DNA of 64,000 nt from Methylobacterium aquaticum (lineage in GTDB: Bacteria > Pseudomonadota > Alphaproteobacteria > Rhizobiales > Beijerinckiaceae), in contig NZ_CP043627.1 in assembly GCF_016804325.1 (NCBI RefSeq), positions 6,851,001-6,915,000 on the forward strand. Reading direction: 5' to 3'. The number at the start of each line of letters is the position of its first letter. Within the stretch, counting starts at the first letter, position 1. A program made the position numbers and the translations under genes. Below the pieces are notes generated by a model. It saw only the letters and a program-made list of their open reading frames with translations, searched no databases and was not told where the DNA came from. Below are positions 45,655-54,363 of the stretch, in pieces.

Positions 45655-47352
45655 ATGACGTTTCTCGGCAATACCCGTATCCTGATCAAGGCCGCGCTGC
45701 CGCTCCTGATCGTCGCTGCCGTCGCGGGTGGGCTCGTCCTGTATGCGCGGACCAATCTCCACGATCTGGCGGCGCAGGCGCGCCAGATCGTGCAGGTCCA
45801 GATGGTCCGTGTCCATGGCATCCTGACCATCCGCATCAACGTGAACGAGGCGGCGGTCCAGAGCCGCAACATGGCGATGGAAACCCGCCAGGAGCAGATG
45901 GCGGGCTACAAGGAGCGCTACGAGGGCGCCGAGAAGGCTGCCCTCGCCAGCGCCGACACGCTGATCGCCCTGTCGGACACTCCCGAGCGCAAGGCGATGA
46001 CGCGGGATCTGCGCGAGACCCTGGTCGAGTTCTTCGCGATTTCCGCCCGGGCCAACACCCTGGGGCTCCAGAACGACAACGGCGGCGCGGGCAAGCTCCT
46101 GCTCGTCGACGCCGCGCCGATCCGCGCGAAGGTCCGCGACGTGGTGCAATCGCGCATCGATGTCCTCGCGGCGGAGCTCAAGCAGGCGAGCGACGCCGCC
46201 GACCTGGCCTCGGCCAAGGCCGGTACGGTGCTGGTCGGCGCGGCCGCCATCGGTCTGCTCGCCGCCCTCGGGCTCGCCATCCTCATCGTGGTCTTCGGCA
46301 TCACCCGCCCCCTCGGCAGCCTCGTCGCCGGGCTCCAGCGCATGGCGCGGGGCGAGGCGGATGCGGCGATCGGGGAGGCGGCGCGCGGCGACGAGATCGG
46401 CGCCGTCGGTCGCGCGGTCGAGAGCATTCGCGACATGGTCGCCCGCAAGGCGGCCGAGCAGGCGGAGGTCAAGCGCCTGGCCGAGGCGGCGGCCGCCGCC
46501 GAGCGCAGGCGGACGATGGCGGAGATGGCCGACGGGTTCGAGCGCGCCGTCGGCGGGATCGTCGGCCTCGTCTCGTCCTCGGCGACCGAGCTGCAGGCCA
46601 CCGCCAGCACGATGACCGCCACCGCGACGCAGACCGCGTCGCAATCCTCCACCGTTGCCGCCGCCGCCGAGGAGGCCGCATCCAATGTCGGCACGGTCGC
46701 GGCGGCGGCCGAGGAGCTGGGCGCCTCGGTCCAGGAGATCGGCCGCCAGGTCCAGGGCTCGGCCGGCCTTGCCCAGGCCGCGGTCGGCGAGGCGGACAAG
46801 ACCGGCCACCTCGTCCAGGCGCTGAAGACCACCTCGGCCCGGATCGGCGACATGGTCGGGCTGATCTCCAACATCGCCGCGCAGACGAACCTCCTGGCTC
46901 TCAACGCCACGATCGAAGCGGCGCGTGCCGGCGAGGCCGGGCGGGGATTCGCCGTGGTCGCGGCCGAGGTCAAGCAGCTCGCCTCCCAGACCGCCAGGGC
47001 CACCGAGGAGATCGCCGGCCAGATCGGCGAGATCCAGGGCGTGACCGATCAGGCGGTCTCGGCCATCGACGGGATCACCGGCCGGATCCGCGAGATCAGC
47101 GCGGTCGCGGTCTCGATCGCCTCGGCGGTCGAGCAGCAGGGTGCGGCGACGCAGGAGATCGTCCGCAACGTCTCCCAGGCCGCAACCGGCGCCGGCGAGG
47201 TCACCAGCACCATCGCGGGCGTGGCTCAGGCCTCCGAGGAGACCGGTGCGGCGGCAAGCCAGGTGCTCGCGGCGGCCTCCGAACTGTCGCGCCAGTCGGA
47301 GTACCTGGCGGGCGAGGTCGGGCGGTTCCTCGATACGGTGCGGGCGGCCTGA
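45655..47352 (+). CDS. Methyl-accepting chemotaxis protein
   Basis: A 565-residue transmembrane receptor. TM1 is about 12-30 and TM2 about 187-212, with a helical periplasmic sensing domain of about 155 residues between them. A HAMP domain follows TM2, then a long cytoplasmic signalling region whose hairpin tip is [20 protein letters not shown] and [16 protein letters not shown]. No C-terminal NWETF-type CheR tether is seen. The ligand is not predictable. I prefer the ATG at 45655 over 45577 because the protein starts directly before TM1. Confidence 0.93.
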   Translation: MTFLGNTRILIKAALPLLIVAAVAGGLVLYARTNLHDLAAQARQIVQVQMVRVHGILTIRINVNEAAVQSRNMAMETRQEQMAGYKERYEGAEKAALASADTLIALSDTPERKAMTRDLRETLVEFFAISARANTLGLQNDNGGAGKLLLVDAAPIRAKVRDVVQSRIDVLAAELKQASDAADLASAKAGTVLVGAAAIGLLAALGLAILIVVFGITRPLGSLVAGLQRMARGEADAAIGEAARGDEIGAVGRAVESIRDMVARKAAEQAEVKRLAEAAAAAERRRTMAEMADGFERAVGGIVGLVSSSATELQATASTMTATATQTASQSSTVAAAAEEAASNVGTVAAAAEELGASVQEIGRQVQGSAGLAQAAVGEADKTGHLVQALKTTSARIGDMVGLISNIAAQTNLLALNATIEAARAGEAGRGFAVVAAEVKQLASQTARATEEIAGQIGEIQGVTDQAVSAIDGITGRIREISAVAVSIASAVEQQGAATQEIVRNVSQAATGAGEVTSTIAGVAQASEETGAAASQVLAAASELSRQSEYLAGEVGRFLDTVRAA

Positions 47353-47407
47353 GAGTTCGGGCGAATCGATCCATCAAAGCAGCGAGGATGGGCAGCGCAT
47401 CCCACCC

Positions 47408-47535
47408 GCCCACCTCATCCTGAGGTGCGACTGAAAGGAGCCTCGAAGGAGGGCTCCAGGGATCGCCGGGACTTCTGGAGCCCTCCTTCGAGGTCAGTCG
47501 ATCTTCGATCGACTGACACCTCAGGATGAGGTTGG
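47408..47535. repeat. R3 palindromic repeat, copy b
   Basis: CCCACCTCATCCTGAGGTGCG and CACCTCAGGATGAGGTTGGG form the outer arms, with inner CCTCGAAGGAGGGCTCCAG / CTGGAGCCCTCCTTCGAGG arms as in copy a. The loop differs, and an extra GTCGATCTTCGATCGAC hairpin is present. It lies between the receptor and the hydrolase. Confidence 0.9.
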
Positions 47536-47618
47536 GGACAGGATGTCTGAATACCCTCAAGCACTCTCAGAGGCGTGCTAGACGTCGGCGCGTTCCAGGC
47601 AGCCGCCCATTCCGCGCA

Positions 47619-48776
47619 TCACGGCGTCTTCGCCGCGCTTCCCAGATGCTTGTCCAGGAACCCGGCGATCTCGGTGAAGACCTCGCGGGTCTCCGGCGCA
47701 TCTGGGTCGAACAGGTACTGGGCGTGGCTCATGCCCTCGAAGACCTGGAGCGAGGCCTCGACCCCGGCCTGGCGCAGCTTGCGGTGGGTGCGCACGGTGT
47801 TCGACAGAAAGAGGTCGCGGGTGCCGGTGGTCAGGATCGTCGGGGGCAGGCCGCGCAGGTCGCCGTAGATCGGCGAGAGCTGGGGGTCGCGCAGGTCGCG
47901 GCCGGCGGCGTAGAGCCGGGCCGCCCGGGTCAGGACGCCGTCATAGGAGACCAGCACGTTGTCCAGCCACTCGTTGGCCTTGTAGCTGTCGCCGGTCTCG
48001 GTCAGGTCGGACCAGGGCGTGCCGGGCGCGATTGCCGCGGGGAGCGGCACGCCCTCGCGCTTGGCCCGCAGCATGAGCGCCAGCGTCATGCCGCCGCCGG
48101 TCGAGGTGCCGAACACCGCCATGTTCTCGGCCGGCTGCAGGCCGAGCGCCGCCTTCCACACCGCCATGGCGTCGTCCATCGCCGCCGGGTAGGGCGCGTC
48201 CGGGGGCATGCGGTAATCGAAGGAGATGACCGTGAAGCCGCCGAAGGCCGCCATCAGCACCGCCTCGACCGTGCCGGCCTCGCCCGGGTTGTAGACGTAG
48301 CCGCCGCCATGGATGTGGATCAGCAGCCGGTGGCGGTTGCGCTCGGGCACGACCTTCGGGGCGATGATCCAGGCCTTGACGCCGCCGATCACCTCCGGGG
48401 TCGAGACGACGCCCAGGCGCTCGCGCAGGGCCGGCAGGGGCGCGGCGGTCTGGGCGGCGAGCCTGGCCACCAGCGCCTTCCACTCCGCCGCATTGCCCGG
48501 ATCGGCGTTCCAGGCCGGAACCCGGTAGGGCGCCGCGATCGCCGCCTGGAATTCCGGGCTCACCGTGCCCGGCACCGGGATGCGCCGGCCCGGGACGCTG
48601 CGCGCGCCCGGCACGGCGTTGGCGGCGTTCTGGGCCGCCTCCATCCTGGCGAAATCCGAGGCGTCGGCGTTCGGGGCCGCCGGCGGTTGCTGCGCGAGGA
48701 CGGTTGCCGGCAGCGCGACGGCCAGGAGCGGCGCAACGGCCAGGAGCAGGGCGGCGAGGCGACGCGGGCCGGGCAA
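47619..48776 (-). CDS. Secreted alpha/beta hydrolase, HSL-type esterase
   Basis: A 385-residue exported hydrolase with a signal peptide (RLAALLLAVAPLLAVALPAT, cut near LAQQP). The oxyanion motif is IHIHGGGYVYNPG and the nucleophile elbow is GTSTGGG (short-chain esterase type rather than GDSAGG). The catalytic His is near GMSHAQYLFDP, and the Asp is in TTGTRDLFL. It probably cleaves short esters in the periplasm. The best start is a TTG at 48776, since an ATG nearby is in another frame. Its natural substrate is unknown. Confidence 0.85.
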   Translation of the reverse strand: MPGPRRLAALLLAVAPLLAVALPATVLAQQPPAAPNADASDFARMEAAQNAANAVPGARSVPGRRIPVPGTVSPEFQAAIAAPYRVPAWNADPGNAAEWKALVARLAAQTAAPLPALRERLGVVSTPEVIGGVKAWIIAPKVVPERNRHRLLIHIHGGGYVYNPGEAGTVEAVLMAAFGGFTVISFDYRMPPDAPYPAAMDDAMAVWKAALGLQPAENMAVFGTSTGGGMTLALMLRAKREGVPLPAAIAPGTPWSDLTETGDSYKANEWLDNVLVSYDGVLTRAARLYAAGRDLRDPQLSPIYGDLRGLPPTILTTGTRDLFLSNTVRTHRKLRQAGVEASLQVFEGMSHAQYLFDPDAPETREVFTEIAGFLDKHLGSAAKTP

Positions 48777-48867
48777 GGAATGAACATCCTGTCAGCGTGG
48801 AACCGCCCGCACGAGTCGCATGCCGAGGTTCATCCGGCAAGATGGGCCGGCATCGACGGGCCCGGGT

Positions 48868-49542
48868 CTACGGCACCCCGCGCCGCAGGGGCGAACTCGC
48901 ATAGCCGTCGAGCAGGTCCTGCGGGTCGCGGTAGATCGCGGTGCAGCCGGCCTCGCTCAAGCCGGCCTCCGGGAAGCCGCCGCAGAGGACGCCGATCACC
49001 GGCAGCCCGGCCTTCACCGCGGCCTCGGCGTCGTAGGGCGAATCGCCGATCACGATCGCCTGGCCCTTGGGCGGATGGCCGAGCCGGGCGAGCGCCGCCT
49101 CGAAGATGTCCGGATGCGGTTTCGAGCGCTCGGCCTCGTCGGAATTGGTCGCCACGTCGATGAGGTCGCGGATGCCGGCGATCTCCTGGTAGCGCTCGAC
49201 CTCCGAGGCCTTGCCCGAGGAGGCGAGCGCCAGGACGTGGCCCTCCGCCTTCAGCCGCTCGAACAGGGCCCGCACGCCCGGAAACGGCCGGACCCGCGGG
49301 AGGTACGTCTCCTTGAACAGGTCCGAGCGGAATGTCTCGATGTCCTCGCCCTCGCGCTCCAGGCGGTCCTTCGGCACGAAGACCGGCATCAGCTGGTCGC
49401 CGCCCTTGCCGATCTGGCTGCGGACCGCCTCCGGCGCGACGTCGATGCCGAAGTGGCGAAACGCCTCCGCCCAGGCGTCGGCGTGCAGATCGACGCTGTC
49501 GAGCAGGGTCCCGTCGATGTCGAAGATCAGGTTGCGGATCAC
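48868..49542 (-). CDS. HAD-family phosphatase, phosphoglycolate-phosphatase-like
   Basis: A 224-residue HAD hydrolase. Motif I is FDIDGTLLDSVD (catalytic Asp pair), motif II ALASSGKASE, the Lys is in ERSKPHPDIF and motif IV is VIGDSPYDAEA. A helical cap lies at about 17-85. It resembles phosphoglycolate or beta-phosphoglucomutase-like enzymes but cannot be assigned to a substrate. The GTG at 49542 starts the domain directly; an ATG at 49587 would add 15 residues. Confidence 0.87.
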   Translation of the reverse strand: MIRNLIFDIDGTLLDSVDLHADAWAEAFRHFGIDVAPEAVRSQIGKGGDQLMPVFVPKDRLEREGEDIETFRSDLFKETYLPRVRPFPGVRALFERLKAEGHVLALASSGKASEVERYQEIAGIRDLIDVATNSDEAERSKPHPDIFEAALARLGHPPKGQAIVIGDSPYDAEAAVKAGLPVIGVLCGGFPEAGLSEAGCTAIYRDPQDLLDGYASSPLRRGVP

Positions 49543-49713
49543 GGCGAGACTTTCTGTCTGTGGCAGCCGAGCACGAAAGCCCGGCAAAGCATCGGGGTTC
49601 CGTGCGCGGGCGGACGGCGCGGCTGGCCTTCGGGCGCCTCGGCCGTTAGAGGTTCGTCAACGCCGTTCCCCGCTCCCCGGCGGGCCGGCCCCCAGGAACC
49701 CGGAAAGTTGCCG

Positions 49714-50079
49714 ATGTCCGTCCTGTCCAGAGCCTGCCTCGTCGTGGCCGTGGCCGCGCTCGCGGGCGGCTGCATCAACAATCCCCTCGGCCAGGTCGGC
49801 GGCGTGCTCCCGACCGGCGATGTCGGCCCGCCGCCGTCCTTGCGCGGCGACGTGAAGCTGCCGGCCCGCAGCAACGGCGACCTCGCCCAGGCCGCGACCG
49901 AGCCGACCCGCCGCCTCAACGTCCCGAGCAGCACCCGCGGCGGCGACACCCTGACCGCCCAGCCCCGGCGCATCCGCCGCGAGGACATCGAGGGCGAGGG
50001 CGGCCCGAGCGGCAGCAGCGGCGGCCTGTCGCCCACCATGGGGTCGGGCGGGTCGGTCGGACTCGGCGGCAAGTTCTAG
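49714..50079 (+). CDS. Putative lipoprotein, hypothetical
   Basis: A 121-residue protein with a lipoprotein signal (ACLVVAVAALAGGC, lipobox LAGGC, Cys20). The mature part is low-complexity, rich in Gly, Ser, Pro and Arg, ending SGGSVGLGGKF, and probably disordered. Its function is unknown. The start is set by AGGAACCC and the signal sequence. It ends 26 bp before R1 copy C. Confidence 0.7.
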   Translation: MSVLSRACLVVAVAALAGGCINNPLGQVGGVLPTGDVGPPPSLRGDVKLPARSNGDLAQAATEPTRRLNVPSSTRGGDTLTAQPRRIRREDIEGEGGPSGSSGGLSPTMGSGGSVGLGGKF

Positions 50080-50104
50080 GAGCCGGGTTCCGAAAGCCGG
50101 ATCT

Positions 50105-50207
50105 GGAGCGGCGTCCGATCGCGCTGCCATCGGACGCCGCTCCAGCCCTTTGATGTTGCCGCATTTTTTGTGACGAGCCGGTATCCACGTCGTCGGACAA
50201 TGCTCTA
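50105..50207 (+). repeat. R1 dispersed repeat, copy C
   Basis: The best-folded R1 copy: a perfect 15-bp stem (50105-50119 with 50129-50143) around the loop CGCGCTGCC, then the tail with GACGAGCCGGTATCCACG, ending TGCTCTAG. The final CTA is, on the minus strand, the TAG stop of the next gene. Confidence 0.92.
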
Positions 50208-51143
50208 GCGGGGGTCGCGGGTCTCCACCTCGGCGGCCGCCCGTTTCTTCCGGGTCTCCTGCGCCCGGGCGGTCTCGCGCAGGCGCCGCAGGCGTTCCTC
50301 CAGGCCGGCGCGGGTCGCCGGCCACCAGCCGCGGCCGGGCGCATCGGGGAATGCCGCCGGAACCGTCTCGGCGATCTCGTTGAAGGTCGGGATCCGCCAC
50401 CAGCCCCAGACCAGGGGCCCCGGCACGGTGATCGCCGGATAGTGGGCCAGCGCCTCGGTCTCGGTGACGGGGGCGTCGTCGAGGGCCTCGAACACCACCA
50501 CGCCGGCTTCCGCCACCTCCACCGCCGCGCCGAGCGGCGGGGCATCGCCCCGCGGCACCGGATGGCGACGGCGCCGCCGCTCCGCCTCGGCGGCGGGGTT
50601 GCGGGCGGCCTCGCGCCGGGCGCGGCGCGCCGCCGGCTCGTTCTCGACCGCCGCCGCCTCGATCATGGGCCAGGCCTCCTTCAGCGCCTCGTAGGAACGC
50701 CAGGGCACCCGCCAGGCCCGGATCTCCGGCGCCCAGGCGGCGAAGGGGATGGTGCGCAGGGTGTCGACGACGATCCGCGAATACGGCGTGCGGACGAGCA
50801 GCGCCTCGGGCCCGGCGATCAGGTAGGGGCTCGCCAGCGGCTCGAAGGCGTAGGCGTCGCGGCCCTTGTCGTCGCCGTAGGCGTCGAGGGCCGAGATCTC
50901 CCGGGCGATCCAGGCATCCGCCCGCTGCTCGGCGGTGGTGCCGGGCACGAACCATCGCCGCAGCTTGCGCCGCCAGCGGGCGGTCGGAAAACTCTCCTTG
51001 AAGCGGGCCAGCAGGGCGCGGTCGAACGGCATCGCCACCAGCACCCCGGGGCGCTTGACCGTGCCCGGCGCCACCGCGAAGCCCGCCCCGCGGGCGACCT
51101 CGCCGGCCGGCGCCTCCCGTTGCTCCTGGCCTGCGTCGCTCAC
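50205..51143 (-). CDS. Hypothetical protein with two HARP-like segments
   Basis: A 312-residue protein that I do not recognise by name. Two segments resemble the HARP domain found next to SMARCAL1-type helicases: about 39-67 (FDRALLARFKESFPTARW, then RRWFVPG) and about 120-157 (YSRIVVDTLRTIPFAAW, then IRAWRVP). HARP modules bind branched DNA in their helicase context. Here no helicase part is present. A basic Arg-rich region follows (about 170-200), then a Trp/Pro segment (VWGWWRIPTF) and a charged tail. GTG start with GAGG 6 nt upstream. Its stop lies in R1 copy C. Confidence 0.65.
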   Translation of the reverse strand: MSDAGQEQREAPAGEVARGAGFAVAPGTVKRPGVLVAMPFDRALLARFKESFPTARWRRKLRRWFVPGTTAEQRADAWIAREISALDAYGDDKGRDAYAFEPLASPYLIAGPEALLVRTPYSRIVVDTLRTIPFAAWAPEIRAWRVPWRSYEALKEAWPMIEAAAVENEPAARRARREAARNPAAEAERRRRRHPVPRGDAPPLGAAVEVAEAGVVVFEALDDAPVTETEALAHYPAITVPGPLVWGWWRIPTFNEIAETVPAAFPDAPGRGWWPATRAGLEERLRRLRETARAQETRKKRAAAEVETRDPR

Positions 51144-51151
51144 GGCTGGCC

Positions 51152-51586
51152 TCAGATCGTCGGCGCGCGGCCGCCGTAATAATCGTCGAGGCGCTCGCCA
51201 TAGGCCGGATCCGAGAACGGGTCCTCGCCCGGGCCGTGGCGCGGCGCCTCGGCCAGGGCGCCGGGATCGATGTCGATGACGTAGCCGCCGAGGCGCACGT
51301 CGTAGGTCAGGGCCTTCCAGGGCACCGGGTGGTAGCTCTCGCCGAAGCCGAGGAAGCCGCCGAAGGACAGGACCGCGTAGGCGACCTGGCCGGTCACCTT
51401 GTCGACCATGAAATTGTAGACGCTGCCGAGATGCTCGCCCTTGCGGTCGTAGACGGCGGTGCCCTCGACCTTGTTCGAGGCGATCAGCCGGCGGGTCTCG
51501 TCGAGGGCGACGCCGTCGCCGGACGGGTCGAGCTCCATCGTGCCGGGCGCGCGGAGGGAGCGCTCGTTGGGGAGTTCGGTCGGCAT
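51152..51586 (-). CDS. PRC-barrel domain protein
   Basis: A 144-residue cytosolic protein with one PRC-barrel domain (about 30-110): LIASNKVEGTAVYDRKGEHL, read in part, then VAYAVLSFGGFLGFGESYHP and VPWKALTYDV. The acidic C-terminus (GPGEDPFSDPAYGERLDDYY) is specific to this subgroup. Proteins of this type are widespread in Hyphomicrobiales and have no assigned role. GGAGA precedes the ATG. Upstream of the HARP-like gene and possibly cotranscribed with it (8-bp gap). Confidence 0.9.
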   Translation of the reverse strand: MPTELPNERSLRAPGTMELDPSGDGVALDETRRLIASNKVEGTAVYDRKGEHLGSVYNFMVDKVTGQVAYAVLSFGGFLGFGESYHPVPWKALTYDVRLGGYVIDIDPGALAEAPRHGPGEDPFSDPAYGERLDDYYGGRAPTI

Positions 51587-51654
51587 GGCGGGCTCTCCGG
51601 GATCGGGGGCGGGTTCCTTGGGGAACCGACCTCGTCCGGGACGGTTCCGCGGGC

Positions 51655-52125
51655 TCAGCGCGCCGGGTTCTCCGCCTCCTCCTGCTGCTGCTGGGCCACC
51701 TCGGTGCGCACGGTGCGGCTTGCCAGCATCATCTCGATCGCGAAGGCGGTGAGCGAGGCCAGCGTGCAGACGGTCGCGGCGCCGAACAGGCTGAACAGCA
51801 CGCTCGCCACCGCGGCGTCCCGCAGGGTGCCGACGAACAGGGTCAGCACCGCGCCGCAGATCGCGACGCCGCCGAGGGCCGCGATCACCACCGCCACGTC
51901 GAGGGCGAGGCTGCGCCGGCGCAGGTCGCGCAGCCGGGCCTGGTCGCCGGGCCGCTCGCTCGCGCGGTCGGACAGCTTCTCGACCTGATCGGCGACGCGG
52001 GCGTGGCGGGTCGAGAAGACGTTGAGCAGGGTCGCGATGCCGGAGAGCAGGAAGACCGGCGTCAATGCCACCTGGATGATGTGGGCGGTCGAATCGACCT
52101 GGGACGGATCGGTGGGGGTGAGCAT
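51655..52125 (-). CDS. DUF2721 membrane protein
   Basis: A 156-residue inner-membrane protein of DUF2721. Three hydrophobic segments are visible: TPVFLLSGIATLLNVFS, LDVAVVIAALGGVAICGAVLTLF and ASVLFSLFGAATVCTLASL, with a charged loop between the first and second (ARVADQVEKLSDRASERPG). The C-terminus is Gln/Glu-rich and cytoplasmic. Function unknown. It is the most upstream gene of a minus-strand run with the PRC-barrel and HARP-like genes. Confidence 0.87.
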   Translation of the reverse strand: MLTPTDPSQVDSTAHIIQVALTPVFLLSGIATLLNVFSTRHARVADQVEKLSDRASERPGDQARLRDLRRRSLALDVAVVIAALGGVAICGAVLTLFVGTLRDAAVASVLFSLFGAATVCTLASLTAFAIEMMLASRTVRTEVAQQQQEEAENPAR

Positions 52126-52587
52126 GCGGGGTCGGGTGAGGGAGGAGACGGGGCGCCGGATCGATCCCGCGCCCGGTCCGATATAGTGCGCCCCTGCTGG
52201 ACCGGCATCACGCAGCGTGAGGGATGCGGTCTCGTGATGGATCGACCGCCGACAAAGCCGATCTTCACCCGGCACCCCGCAATTACAAAATGATATATAT
52301 CTTGTTACATGTCCGGCGTCGCATATTTATACTAATTATGCCATCGAATAAAAATATCATAAGAAATATTCGACCTGTCGTCCCTCTGTGCTGCCTTCTG
52401 AGTTGCTGGCCAGCACGAGAACCAGCATCGACGCTCGGACCGCCAGTGCAATGCCGTCTGCCGGGTCGTCGGAGTGGGAGGCCTCAATCCGTGTGCCCTG
52501 GTGGGAGCGGGGAGGTATGCCATTCTCTTCCCCAGGCAGCCTTGCGCCCGCGGAGAGGAGAAAACCCATCCCACTGGATTGCTCCGG
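52126..52587. other. Intergenic region with a strongly AT-rich core
   Basis: From about 52280 to 52380 the base composition drops sharply (ATGATATATATCTTG and ATAAAAATATCATAAG). Several TATATT-like boxes are present but none has a clear -35 partner at the right distance. No gene is evident. It could be a silencer-bound or promoter region for the divergent genes, or a small acquired segment. Confidence 0.5.
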
Positions 52588-53997
52588 CTATCCCACCGCC
52601 GGCCACGGCGGCAAAGCGGGACGGATCCGCTCGACGGCACGGGCCAGGCGCAGCACCCCGACATCGTCGAAGCGCCGACCGGCGATCTGGAGGCCGACCG
52701 GCAGCCCGCCCGGCGTGACGCCCGCCGGGACCGAGATCGCCGGCTGCTCCGACATGTTGAACGGCACCGTATAGGCGATGTGGGCCATCGCCCGGGCCGG
52801 GTCGTTGGTCGGCGAGGCGTGCTCGGCCGGGAAGGGCGGGTTCGGCGAGACCGGGCCGATCAGGAAGTCGAACGGCCGGATCGCCGCCAGCGCGGCGTCG
52901 CGCATCGCCGCCATCTGGCTCATGCCGTGGAACACGGCAGCCCCGCTCAGACTCCGGCCGCCCGCCGCCCAGTCGCGGATGAAGGGCAGTACGCGGGCGC
53001 GACGACCCTCGTCCAGCGCCTCGATGTCGAGGGAGGCGCGCTGGCGCCAGAACAGGTCGAGCCCGTCGAGCATCGACGGCGTCAGGAAGGCCGGCACCGG
53101 CTCGACGATCGCCCCGGCCTCGGCAAGGAGCCGCGCGGCCGCCTCGATCACCGCGCGGTTGGCCGGATCGAGGGGCAGCCCGGCCCCGGCCTCCATCACC
53201 AGGCCGAGACGCAGGCCCTTCAGCGCCATGCCGTCGAGATCGAGCCAGGGCAGGTCGGCCGGTGGCAGGGCGGTGGCGTCGCGCTCGTCCGGCCGGCTCA
53301 GGGTCCGCATCATAAGCGCCGCGTCGGCGACGCTGCGGGCGAGCGGGCCGGCGCAGCGGCCGTAATAGGGCGGATCGAGCGGGACCCGGCCATGGCTCGG
53401 CTTCAGGCCGACCACCCCGCACCAGGAGGCGGGAAGCCGGATCGAGCCGCCGATATCGGTGCCGAGATGCAGCGGCCCGTAGCCCGCCGCCGCGGCGGCG
53501 CCCGCCCCGGAGGAGGAGCCGCCGGGGCCCTTCGCGAGATCCCAGGGGTTGCGAGTGAGGGGGTGAAAGCTCGACAGTCCCGAGGACAGCATGCCGTAAT
53601 CCGGCATCGTCGTGGCGGCGAGGATCACCGCGCCGTCCTCGCGCAGGTGGGCGGTGGCCGGCGCGTCAATCGGGCTCGGGACCGCGTCGTCCCGGGCGGC
53701 GGTGCCGAGCGGCATCGGCACGCCCTGCCGGGCGACGTTCTCCTTGATGGTGACCGGCACCCCGTCGAGGGGAAGCGGTTCGGCCTTCATCCACCGCGCC
53801 TCGGAGGCGCGGGCGGCGGCGAGCGCGGCCTCCGGCGCGAAGGCGTAGAGGGCGTGCAGATGCGGCTCGGCGGCCTCGGCCCGGGCGATCACGGCCTGCG
53901 TCACCGCCACCGGCGAGAGGGCGCGGCGCGCATAGAGGCGCAGGAGCTCGGTGGCCGGCAGGTCGGCGAGGTTCGCGCAGGAGGGCTCGGGCGCCAT
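52588..53997 (-). CDS. Amidase (amidase signature family)
   Basis: A 469-residue enzyme with the Ser-cisSer-Lys triad: Lys85 in VTIKEN, the cis-Ser in GPGGSSSGAGAA (about 161-162) and the nucleophile Ser185 in DIGGSIRLPA. It hydrolyses amides; GatA is excluded because no gatB or gatC is nearby and the length and motifs fit general amidases. The substrate is unknown. The ATG at 53997 begins the protein without a signal peptide. The Smr-like gene is 4 bp upstream, suggesting coexpression. Confidence 0.93.
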   Translation of the reverse strand: MAPEPSCANLADLPATELLRLYARRALSPVAVTQAVIARAEAAEPHLHALYAFAPEAALAAARASEARWMKAEPLPLDGVPVTIKENVARQGVPMPLGTAARDDAVPSPIDAPATAHLREDGAVILAATTMPDYGMLSSGLSSFHPLTRNPWDLAKGPGGSSSGAGAAAAAGYGPLHLGTDIGGSIRLPASWCGVVGLKPSHGRVPLDPPYYGRCAGPLARSVADAALMMRTLSRPDERDATALPPADLPWLDLDGMALKGLRLGLVMEAGAGLPLDPANRAVIEAAARLLAEAGAIVEPVPAFLTPSMLDGLDLFWRQRASLDIEALDEGRRARVLPFIRDWAAGGRSLSGAAVFHGMSQMAAMRDAALAAIRPFDFLIGPVSPNPPFPAEHASPTNDPARAMAHIAYTVPFNMSEQPAISVPAGVTPGGLPVGLQIAGRRFDDVGVLRLARAVERIRPALPPWPAVG

Positions 53998-54001
53998 CGT
54001 C

Positions 54002-54349
54002 TCAGCGCGCCTCCGGCGCCTTGTCGGGGCGTCCGGCAAGCGCGATGTAGAAGCCGAGCCCGTCCTGGGACGGCAGGGTCTGCAGGCGCTCGACCCAGCC
54101 GCGGCGCTTGGCGTCGAGGAGCTGGCGGCCGACCGGCTGGAACAGGGTCTCGCCGCCGCCGGGCACCGGCGCGTCGAGGCGCACCGCCACGGTCTTGCCC
54201 TTGGCGAAGCGGCTGCGCTCCAGCATGTCGGCGAGGGAGGCCTCGGCCTGGGCCCGGGGGGCGCCGCGCAGGTCGAGCACCGATTCGGCATCGGTCACCC
54301 CGAGGGTGCCGCGCAGCTTGTTGGCGTAGAATTCGTCGAAATGGGGCAA
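54002..54349 (-). CDS. Divergent Smr-like small protein
   Basis: A 115-residue protein. The pattern VLDLRGAPRAQAEASLADML followed by KTVAVRLDAPVPGGGETLF and QDGLGFYIAL has the strand-helix-strand layout of the Smr domain (LDLHG start, final GxGxYxV/I), but the HGKG signature is replaced by VRLDAPVPGGG. It may therefore be a binding rather than a nuclease domain. No ATG is at the start; a TTG at 54349 is used, and a longer N-terminus is possible. It overlaps nothing and lies just after the broken Uma2 gene. Confidence 0.55.
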   Translation of the reverse strand: MPHFDEFYANKLRGTLGVTDAESVLDLRGAPRAQAEASLADMLERSRFAKGKTVAVRLDAPVPGGGETLFQPVGRQLLDAKRRGWVERLQTLPSQDGLGFYIALAGRPDKAPEAR

Positions 54350-54363
54350 GGGCGGCTCGGGCG

